A DNA stretch of 9,658 nt, taken from the NCBI GenBank assembly GCA_964392345.1, contig CAYMPQ010000066.1:1-9658 (forward strand). Direction: 5' to 3'. Every line of letters begins with the position of its first letter. Positions within the stretch are counted from its first letter, which is position 1. Positions 1 through 5,043 of this stretch are shown here, one piece after another. Under the pieces are notes generated by a model, which did no database searches, was not told the DNA's origin, and saw only the letters and a program-made list of their open reading frames with translations. The DNA comes from JAUVXY01 sp964392345 (GTDB lineage: Bacteria > Actinomycetota > Humimicrobiia > Humimicrobiales > Humimicrobiaceae). Position numbers and translations under genes: made by a program.

Positions 1-19
1 TTATATTAAAGATATCCAT
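1..19 (-). CDS. Possible start of a gene running off the left edge
   Basis: ATG at 19 on the minus strand (M-D-I-F-N-I, then the edge) is preceded by AAAAAGGA (27-34), seven bases away, which is a good Shine-Dalgarno. The repeat array and a promoter-like pair lie immediately upstream. Six codons cannot identify a product, and the start could be spurious. Confidence 0.25.
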
Positions 20-20
20 A

Positions 21-64
21 TTGTAATCCTTTTTGATTACAATTGTAATCAGTATTGATTACAA
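21..64. repeat. Symmetric array of four 8-mers GATTACAA/TTGTAATC
   Basis: TTGTAATC at 21-28, GATTACAA at 35-42, TTGTAATC at 43-50, GATTACAA at 57-64. The four copies are arranged symmetrically around 42.5, with six-base gaps between outer and inner copies and none in the centre (16-bp palindrome 35-50). This is the layout of a multi-dimer operator. On the minus strand it covers a possible promoter and the RBS of a gene starting at 19. Also able to form two 8-bp-stem, 6-base-loop hairpins. Confidence 0.65.
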
Positions 65-70
65 AAGCAA
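42..70 (-). promoter_or_regulatory. Possible promoter inside the GATTACAA array
   Basis: Minus strand: TTGCTT (65-70; only TTG matches), 17-base spacer, TACAAT (42-47; 5 of 6). Spacer and -10 lie within the repeat array, so a protein bound there would block transcription. Start of transcription would be near 35. Weak -35, so uncertain. Confidence 0.3.
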
Positions 71-289
71 TAGTTATAGTGCTTTCGGAAAATTTAATTG
101 TTTTCCAGGATGAAAAAACATTTAAAAGCAGCTCATAATATCCTTTCACTTCCTGCTTGTCTCTATTTTGAAAGTTCTGAATATAAATACCTCTAATCAT
201 CTTCTCAATATCTTCATCTGACATTCTGGAACCCTCAATACGGGTAGACGCACCTGTAGAAGTAACTAAAACTGATTTTTTAAGCGAGC

Positions 290-323
290 GGGCGGCGGGG
301 CCTCAAAATGGGTGGTTGGTGGG
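290..323 (+). repeat. G-tract cluster, possible G-quadruplex
   Basis: Plus strand carries GGGTGGTTGGTGGG (310-323), a pattern of four G-runs with 1-2 base loops that fits a two-tier G-quadruplex. It is preceded by GGG-GG-GGGG runs at 290-300. Very unusual for this AT-rich window. It lies directly after the toxin stop, on the template strand for the minus-strand operon. Confidence 0.4.
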
Positions 324-701
324 TTAAGATAAAATTTTTAAATAATTTTTGATTCTTTCGCAATCTTCGTTTTCTTTTTCGCCCTTAAAATATATCTCAA
401 TAAACTCAACTTTACAAATCTGACAATGAAAAGTGTAAATAAGTCGTATTCCGCTTTTTGAACCTCGCCCCTTTAGCGCTTTGCACGCAAATTTTTTGAT
501 TTTGCAAATCTGTATTTCTTCGGAACAAAAACCTTGAATTGGAAAAACACTTAAATTGTTTATTTTTTGAATATGGTAAAGCTCAATCGCCGCAACTTTT
601 GCCAGCTCTAAATCTTCCTCAAGCGATTTGAATTTTTTGAGTAGTTTTTTGAAATCCTTTTGAAATTCCGGCGTTTCGCCATAGTTAATCTTGCTCGTCA
701 T
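324..701 (-). CDS. RelE/ParE-superfamily-like toxin, partner of the Panacea antitoxin
   Basis: Basic protein of 125 aa. N-terminal helices (FQKDFKKLLKKFKSLEEDLE, 13-32) are followed by a beta-rich half with CKIKKFACKALKGRGSKSGI (66-85), RLIYTF, FIEIYFKGEKENED (100-113) and a final helix ERIKNYL. The KGRG..SGIRxIY and FIEIYxK..KENED segments are typical of RelE/ParE-like toxins of this subgroup. RelE members cleave mRNA at the ribosome and ParE members poison gyrase; the sequence does not tell me which applies. ATG at 701 overlaps the antitoxin's last codons by 17 bases, so translation is coupled and the antitoxin is made first. The gene looks intact. The stop codon abuts a run of G-tracts on the other strand (310-323). 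Confidence 0.8.
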   Translation of the reverse strand: MTSKINYGETPEFQKDFKKLLKKFKSLEEDLELAKVAAIELYHIQKINNLSVFPIQGFCSEEIQICKIKKFACKALKGRGSKSGIRLIYTFHCQICKVEFIEIYFKGEKENEDCERIKNYLKILS

Positions 702-1464
702 AGTTTCTCACGGAAGTCTTAGGAGTGCGGTAGAATACTGCCTCATAATCAAGCGGCTGATTTTCTTTTGCGATGATCCATGGCGTGTCTTCGTGAGAAT
801 ACTCGCTTAATTCTGTGGCGTTCTTATCGCCCAATCTGGCTATTACTTCGTCAATGTGGCGTAATTCCCGAGCATCTTTTAATTTTGTTAAATCAGGCTC
901 GCGAACCGGCAAATATTTTCTTTGCGGATAATTGAAATATTTTCCTTCTACTTTTACTATTTCGCCATTCTGAATCATATCGTCAACTATAGCCTTGAAC
1001 TCTACGGGTGTAGGACCGTAGTAATTTTTAATGTATGTCGCGCCAATCAATTGCTCTTCAAACTTTTCATAAAAATCAAAATCAATAAAATAAAGCAATT
1101 TATAAATAACGGCTTCGCCTACATTTGGCTTGCCACCAACTTTTGATAAAACATACAGTAAAACTTCCTTGAATTTTTCGAGATTTTTCTGTGGCACGCT
1201 TATTCTCATCTCTTGTCTTTCTTCTTTTATTTTCTTAATGCCTTTTTTCATTTCCACTTTCGCAGAAGAATCTTTGCCACGCACAAAATCATCAAAGACA
1301 ATGCCAAAAATATCCGCCAGCTTTTTTGCCTCTGTAATAGTCAAATCACGCTTGCCTTGTTCTATATGAATATAAGTCGGGCGGGAAATTCCCAATTCGG
1401 ACGCCAAAAATTCTTGCGTTAAATTGTGCTTTTTCCGTAGTTGTTGGATAAATTTTGCAAGCAT
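685..1464 (-). CDS. XRE-HTH plus Panacea (DUF4065) antitoxin, PanA-like
   Basis: Protein of 259 aa in two parts. Residues about 4-60 are an XRE/HTH_3 DNA-binding domain (IQQLRKKHNLTQEFLASELG, then GISRPTYIHIEQGKRDLT). A charged linker with many Lys/Glu (64-90) leads to a Panacea/DUF4065 domain, about 95-245, with KLLYFIDFDFYEKF, YGPTPVEFKAIVDDMI and LSEYSHEDTPW. Panacea domains are established as promiscuous antitoxins that neutralise diverse toxins by direct binding; the HTH suggests that it also represses its own operon. ATG at 1464 has a good SD (GAGGG, eight bases before). Its stop lies inside the next gene's 5' end, the usual coupling of antitoxin and toxin. The partner at 324-701 is a RelE/ParE-like toxin, which fits. 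Domain call is firm; neutralisation of this toxin is inferred. Confidence 0.88.
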   Translation of the reverse strand: MLAKFIQQLRKKHNLTQEFLASELGISRPTYIHIEQGKRDLTITEAKKLADIFGIVFDDFVRGKDSSAKVEMKKGIKKIKEERQEMRISVPQKNLEKFKEVLLYVLSKVGGKPNVGEAVIYKLLYFIDFDFYEKFEEQLIGATYIKNYYGPTPVEFKAIVDDMIQNGEIVKVEGKYFNYPQRKYLPVREPDLTKLKDARELRHIDEVIARLGDKNATELSEYSHEDTPWIIAKENQPLDYEAVFYRTPKTSVRNYDEQD

Positions 1465-1481
1465 AATTATTTCCCTCTATG

Positions 1482-1727
1482 TTAGGTTTTGGCCCCTTTT
1501 TCTCGGTTTTCCTCCCAGTGAAGTGGTTGTAAATTTCTTATCTGATCACTTCCACCCTTATCTTTAGGATTTTTATGGTCAATTTCCCAGCCATATTCAC
1601 CCTGTGTTCCGTAAGAGCCGAAACGAATCTTATCACCATAAATGTCTTTTCGCCACACATCGGGATCCTTCCCCTGAATTGGTTTTGCTTTTTCCCAAAC
1701 TTCCTGAATTTGTTTTTTTGAAGCCAT
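1482..1727 (-). CDS. Small stand-alone HNH nuclease-type protein
   Basis: Protein of 81 aa with a compact HNH (beta-beta-alpha-metal) signature: GWEIDHKNPKDKGGSD (46-61), then IRNLQPLHWEENREKG (63-78). Likely metal/catalytic residues are D50-H51, N65, H70 and N74. The CxxC zinc knuckles found in many HNH domains are absent, and there is no added DNA-binding domain. The N-terminal half has VWEKAKPIQGKDPDVWRKD and a YGTQGEYGWEID stretch, typical of a widespread family of short HNH proteins whose role is not established. Nuclease activity is therefore an inference. ATG at 1727 lacks a clear SD; the gene is first in an operon, 17 bases before the HTH-Panacea gene. CpG-rich coding sequence, like its two downstream partners and unlike the core genes. 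Confidence 0.85.
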   Translation of the reverse strand: MASKKQIQEVWEKAKPIQGKDPDVWRKDIYGDKIRFGSYGTQGEYGWEIDHKNPKDKGGSDQIRNLQPLHWEENREKGAKT

Positions 1728-1773
1728 AGTATTTTACTGTTAATCATAGGTATATTTTAATAATTACATCCTT

Positions 1774-1802
1774 AGTGTAGTTTATGTAAAAATATTTGTC
1801 AA
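1774..1802 (-). promoter_or_regulatory. Sigma70-type promoter of the HNH-panA-panT operon
   Basis: Minus strand: perfect TTGACA (1797-1802), 17-base spacer, TACACT (1774-1779; 4 of 6). Predicted start of transcription near 1767, leaving a leader of about 40 bases before the HNH ATG at 1727. The best promoter match in the window. Confidence 0.65.
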
Positions 1803-1828
1803 GTGATTTGTAAAATAATTATACACAA

Positions 1829-1852
1829 CCTATGTTTTGGCCAAAACATCGG
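1829..1852. promoter_or_regulatory. 18-bp perfect palindrome, candidate operator
   Basis: ATGTTTTGGCCAAAACAT at 1832-1849 is a perfect palindrome with no loop. Including flanks it reaches 24 bp with one mismatched pair (1829-1852). It lies about 27 bp upstream of the -35 box of the HNH/panA/panT promoter and overlaps the -35 zone of a second possible promoter whose -10 is a perfect TATAAT (1818-1823, minus strand). The lack of a loop and of a following U-run favours a dimer-binding site over a terminator. The HTH antitoxin encoded downstream is the natural candidate regulator; that is inference. Confidence 0.5.
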
Positions 1853-1886
1853 CTCTCTCTAGCATGAGTTTATTATAAAATATAAT

Positions 1887-2225
1887 TCAACCTCTAAAAA
1901 ATCCTGCATTTATAAGGGTTTCAAGAGAATACTGGTTGTATGCACCAACACCATTAAACTTTGGACGATTATTGTGTAAATCCTTGATCTCAAGTGTTTC
2001 AATTAATGTATTTTCCATAGAAGGCATTTCTTCTAATTTATATATGGCTTTAGCTACCCCTGGTGTTTTTGACTCTTCTAGCACTGTAGCAAGCTTTATG
2101 CTATTTAGAGTATCAAGAGTTGTTCCGCATAATCTAAATCTATATAGTCATTACAGCTATAATCATTAAATTCATCACAAAAAGTGTGTATTTTAGGGGG
2201 GGTAGCCTCTTTCTTTCAAATTCAT
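1887..2225 (-). pseudogene. Frameshifted gene remnant of unknown function
   Basis: Three frames together look like one protein of about 110 aa. ATG at 2225 gives MNLKERGYPP and hits a stop just after a run of seven C (2196-2202 on the plus strand as G). With six C the frame continues KIHTFCDEFNDYSCNDYIDLDY. A second shift near 2126-2133 then leads into CGTTLDTLNSIKLATVLEES, followed by IYKLEEMPSMENTLIETLEI and a C-terminus KFNGVGAYNQYSLETLINAG...FRG. The last frame alone is open for about 260 bases (GTG at 2084 gives 65 aa). The amino-acid composition is protein-like and continuous across both joins. I do not recognise the family. It lies 5' of the HNH/toxin-antitoxin operon but has the CpG-poor composition of the core genes. 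Two compensating indels could also be sequencing errors; then it would be an intact small gene. Confidence 0.45.
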
Positions 2226-2404
2226 ATATCTTTATTTACCTCTGAAGATAGTTTGGGTGGTAGTAATTGGATCCACGAGTGGGCTTTAAACCTACTACTG
2301 CCTGTTACTTTACTTCCCCTGACTGCTTAAGGAATGCGCTCATGTGCCAAATTTTAATCTCTAAAAAATTTTAATACTTTAACTTACCTTAATACCTTAA
2401 GATT
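2226..2404. other. Gene-free stretch after pfkA, no clear terminator
   Basis: This stretch lies between the pfkA stop and the decayed gene at 2225. I find no reading frame with a recognisable product and no G/C-rich hairpin with a U-run that would end the pfkA transcript. It contains short direct repeats (AAGGTA twice, just after the pfkA stop) and the inverted repeat listed at 2260-2298. No tRNA, tmRNA or known riboswitch pattern recognised. Confidence 0.5.
2260..2298. repeat. Imperfect inverted repeat / possible hairpin
   Basis: GTAGTA at 2260-2265 pairs with TACTAC at 2293-2298. Inside lies CCACGAGTGG (2273-2282), which can form a second short stem, next to GGATCC. Together they could make a nested hairpin on either strand. 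There is no U-tract, so it is not a typical terminator. Could be chance. Confidence 0.3.
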
Positions 2405-3436
2405 TTAATAAAATATTTTTGACAGCTCATACAGATCAAAATTCATAGGCTTCTGCCCTTTTAGGGCTTCAGCTATCGGAACAGCTATTACTTCCTCATT
2501 CTTTATGCAAACCATATTATCAAATTTACCCTGGTGCACTAAATCCACTGCTCCAACTCCAAGTCTTGTAGCAACGATTCTATCAAAGGCAGTGGGCTTT
2601 CCTCCTCTTTGAAGATGCCCCAGTATAGTAACCCTGGTCTCATATCCTGTTCTTTTCTCAATCTCCTGTGCAATCAGCTTACCTATTCCGCCAAGCTGGA
2701 CATGGCCAAAATTATCAACTTTTACAGAGGCTGTAACTTGTTTTTCTAACTTTTCAGGCCTTGCTCCTTCTGCAACTACAATTATGCTAAAATCTTTTCC
2801 TCTTTCTCTTCTCTTCTCAATTACATTTACTATATTATCATAGCTAAATTTCTCTTCAGGAATTAAGATAACATCTGCTCCACCAGCAAGTCCGCCATAA
2901 AGAGCAAGCCACCCTGCATCCCTGCCCATAACTTCTACTATCATAATCCTGTGATGAGACGAAGCAGTAGTGTGAAGCTTATCAATGCTGTCAGTAACTA
3001 TCTCTACTGCAGAATCAAAACCTATGCAATAATCAGTAGCTGCTATATCATTGTCTATGGTCTGCGGAATACCAACTCCTTTTATATTATACTGGCTCAG
3101 CCTGTTAAGAACACTATTAGTGTCATCGCCGCCAATAGTTATTAATGCATCCAGGCCAAACTTTTTTATATTTTCTTTTACTTTTTCAACGCCGCCTTCT
3201 ATCTTGAAAGGGTTTGTTCTTGACGTTCCAAGCATGGTTCCGCCTTCATATAAAATTCCTGAAACCGAATCCTTGCTTAAATCAAATCCTAATCCCTTAA
3301 CAAGGCCATCCCATCCATTTCTTATTCCAAAAACTTTATATCCATGCATAGATGATCTAACATATACAGCCCTTATAGCAGAATTAATCGCAGAAGAATC
3401 TCCTCCACCTGTCAGAACTCCTATTTTTTTTATCAT
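2405..3436 (-). CDS. pfkA: 6-phosphofructokinase, PfkA family; phosphoryl donor uncertain
   Basis: Phosphorylates fructose 6-phosphate to the 1,6-bisphosphate in glycolysis. It has 343 aa, slightly longer than the 320-aa E. coli PfkA. It aligns without gaps up to the active site: GGDDT at 102-106, TIDND at 126-130 (catalytic base D128), MGR at 170-172, substrate-site HLQRGG at 274-279. In ATP enzymes the residues after GGD and before TIDND are both Gly (GGDGS, PGTIDND). Here they are Asp105 and Gln125. Asp at the first site is the mark of PPi-dependent or mixed group III enzymes, but these usually pair it with Lys, not Gln. The phosphate loop is GGDSSAIN where GGDxPGxN is usual. So PPi use is favoured but not shown. 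ATG at 3436 has a strong purine SD (GGAGAAAGG). It lies 106 bases after gatB, and may share its transcript; no clear terminator separates them. Confidence 0.95.
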   Translation of the reverse strand: MIKKIGVLTGGGDSSAINSAIRAVYVRSSMHGYKVFGIRNGWDGLVKGLGFDLSKDSVSGILYEGGTMLGTSRTNPFKIEGGVEKVKENIKKFGLDALITIGGDDTNSVLNRLSQYNIKGVGIPQTIDNDIAATDYCIGFDSAVEIVTDSIDKLHTTASSHHRIMIVEVMGRDAGWLALYGGLAGGADVILIPEEKFSYDNIVNVIEKRRERGKDFSIIVVAEGARPEKLEKQVTASVKVDNFGHVQLGGIGKLIAQEIEKRTGYETRVTILGHLQRGGKPTAFDRIVATRLGVGAVDLVHQGKFDNMVCIKNEEVIAVPIAEALKGQKPMNFDLYELSKIFY

Positions 3437-3440
3437 TTTT

Positions 3441-3451
3441 ACCTTTCTCCT
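3441..3451 (-). promoter_or_regulatory. Strong Shine-Dalgarno of pfkA
   Basis: On the minus strand the sequence AGGAGAAAGG ends five bases before the pfkA ATG (with GGAG about ten bases before it). It is the strongest ribosome-binding site in the window and settles the start at 3436. Confidence 0.7.
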
Positions 3452-3542
3452 TTTTTTACTTTTATTATTTCTTTAAAATCCAGCAAAATTCAAAATGCGT
3501 ATATCCTTTATAAAATATACTACAATATTTCTATTTGTTAAA

Positions 3543-4994
3543 TTATTTTAACTTCTTGGTCATAATTTCGTTTACCATCCTGGGATTTGCCATACCTTTT
3601 GTCTTAGCCATAACCCTGCCTATCAAGAATCCAATAGCTTTTTTCTTGCCACTTTTGTACTGCTTAACTGTGTCGGGATTTTCTTTTATAATTTCTTCAA
3701 TAATATCTTCCAGCAAATCCTCGTCGCTTATTTGTGCAAGCCCCATTTTTTCAATAATCCCCTGAGGGCTTTCCCCGGTCTTAAACATTTCTTCAAACAC
3801 TGATTTAGCAATCTTTGAATTTATTTTGCCTTCATCTATTATTTTTAACATACTGGCAAGATCGGCAGGTTTAACTTTGCTATCATTTATGTCTATTCCT
3901 TCTTTATTTAAAAGAGCACTGAAATCACCCATTATCCAGTTGCTGATATTCTTAGCATCTCTGTAAAGTTTACAACATTCTTCAAAGTAATATGCAATTT
4001 TTTTATCATTAGATAAAAAACTGCTGTCATATTTTGGCAGTTTATATTCTTTTTCAAATCTTTCAGCTTTCTCTGCCGGAAGTTCGCCAACAGTACATCT
4101 TATATCGTCCACAACTTTACTTTCAATATGCATTGGAACAAGGTCGGGCTCAGGAAAATACCTATAATCATGTGCCTCTTCCTTTGAGCGCAAGACCTTG
4201 GTCATATTTGCATTGCTGTCATAATGCCTTGTCTGCTGAATTACTTTTTTTCCGGACTCCAATAGATTTATCTGCCTTTCTATTTCATACTGCAGCCCTT
4301 TCTGCAGAAATTTAAATGAGTTCAAATTTTTAATCTCAGTTTTTGTGCCAATCCTTTTCTCACCAATCTTCTTTACTGAAATATTGGCATCACACCGCAG
4401 ACTTCCTTCCTCCATATTACAATTGCTAACACCAAGATAAAGTATCAGATTCCTGAGTCTGATCAAGTATTCCTTTGCCTCCTCCGGAGATTTTATGTCT
4501 GGCTCTGTTACTATTTCTATTAGCGGAGTCCCTCCCCTGTTAAAGTCAACCATGCTTGCCCCTGATTCGCTTATCCTCCCAGTTTTTCCTGTGTGCAGAA
4601 GTTTTCCTGTATCCTCTTCCATGTGAACTCTTGTTATTCCGACCCTTCTGACATAATCACCCATATCAACATCTAGGTATCCCCCAACCCCCAGAGGTAA
4701 ATCATACTGGGATATTTGATAATTCTTTGCCTGATCAGGGTAAAAATAGTTTTTTCTATGAAAAATTGTATATTCTCTTATTTTACAATTCACGGCAAGA
4801 GCAATTTTTATTGCATATTCTACTGCTTTTTTATTTACAACAGGAAGCGAGCCCGGATGCCCAAGGCAAACAGGACAGGTGTAGACATTGCTTTCTTCGC
4901 CAAAGGAGAGCTTGCACCCACAAAACATTTTTGTATTGGTGGAAAGTTCAATATGTGTCTCAAGCCCTATTACCGATTCATATTTTTTAGACAT
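3543..4994 (-). CDS. gatB: Asp/Glu-tRNA amidotransferase subunit B
   Basis: GatB activates the misacylated tRNA carboxylate with ATP and amidates it using ammonia channelled from GatA. It has 483 aa, full length. Seen in order: VIGLETHIELSTNTKMF at the N-terminus, four cysteines (C25, C27, C40, C43) matching the cradle-domain zinc site in CPVCLGHPG, HRKNYFYPDQAKNYQISQYD, HMEEDTGKLLH, DFNRGGTPLIEIVTEPD, EGSLRCDANIS and EIKNLNSFKF. The helical and YqeY-like tRNA-binding tail covers about residues 330-483, ending with the conserved GFLIGRVMAKTKGMANP segment. ATG at 4994 is preceded by GAGGG at about nine bases. It completes the gatCAB set; presence of the complex suggests the organism lacks GlnRS and/or AsnRS, or makes Asn on tRNA. 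Confidence 0.97.
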   Translation of the reverse strand: MSKKYESVIGLETHIELSTNTKMFCGCKLSFGEESNVYTCPVCLGHPGSLPVVNKKAVEYAIKIALAVNCKIREYTIFHRKNYFYPDQAKNYQISQYDLPLGVGGYLDVDMGDYVRRVGITRVHMEEDTGKLLHTGKTGRISESGASMVDFNRGGTPLIEIVTEPDIKSPEEAKEYLIRLRNLILYLGVSNCNMEEGSLRCDANISVKKIGEKRIGTKTEIKNLNSFKFLQKGLQYEIERQINLLESGKKVIQQTRHYDSNANMTKVLRSKEEAHDYRYFPEPDLVPMHIESKVVDDIRCTVGELPAEKAERFEKEYKLPKYDSSFLSNDKKIAYYFEECCKLYRDAKNISNWIMGDFSALLNKEGIDINDSKVKPADLASMLKIIDEGKINSKIAKSVFEEMFKTGESPQGIIEKMGLAQISDEDLLEDIIEEIIKENPDTVKQYKSGKKKAIGFLIGRVMAKTKGMANPRMVNEIMTKKLK

Positions 4995-5043
4995 AAATTA
5001 AGCCCTCGCCTGCATATTTCAAACTTTTAAATTGATACTTTTA

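Larger units (their letters stand above)
6..302 (-). pseudogene. Remnant of a Fic-family protein (N-terminal part only)
   Basis: From 302 down, the open frame reads ARSLKKSVLVTSTGASTRIE then GSRMSDEDIEKMIRGI, NFQNRDKQEVKGYYELLLNV and SSWKTIKFSESTI, the typical N-terminal region of Fic (filamentation induced by cAMP) proteins. It includes the class II inhibitory motif [S/T]xxxE[G/N] (S-T-R-I-E-G). Homology stops near position 75; the frame then runs through the GATTACAA repeats to a TAA at 6. The catalytic HxFx[D/E]GNGRxxR motif and the rest of the Fic fold are missing. Upstream a TGA (303-305) closes the frame and no start codon precedes the inhibitory motif. An ATG at 224 with GAGGG seven bases before could still yield a 72-aa peptide lacking the motif. 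I read it as a decayed gene broken at both ends, not a working AMP-transferase or antitoxin. Confidence 0.65.

Noticed and set aside
21..64. GATTACAA repeats as a CRISPR array
   Set aside because: Eight-base units in alternating orientation with six-base gaps; CRISPR needs longer direct repeats and 25-45 base spacers.
922..1422. Plus-strand open frames opposite the HTH-Panacea gene
   Set aside because: They are antisense to a clear domain-bearing gene, have low-complexity Phe/Ile/Tyr-rich translations and no ribosome-binding site worth noting.
1538..1747. Alternative minus-strand frame overlapping the HNH gene (ATG at 1747)
   Set aside because: Shifted frame over the HNH motif; the 1482-1727 frame carries the conserved residues.
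1832..1849. Palindrome as a rho-independent terminator
   Set aside because: No loop and no U-tract directly after it on either strand.
2226..2404. tRNA, tmRNA or att site next to the accessory island
   Set aside because: No cloverleaf, no CCA-ended acceptor and no matching direct repeat flanking the island was found by eye.
1..2404. Insertion sequence or integrase driving the island
   Set aside because: No transposase or recombinase frame and no terminal inverted repeats with target duplication were visible in the window.
3051..3765. Plus-strand open frames opposite pfkA and gatB, with hydrophobic translations
   Set aside because: They lie opposite strongly conserved genes; the hydrophobic look comes from reading AT-rich coding DNA backwards.
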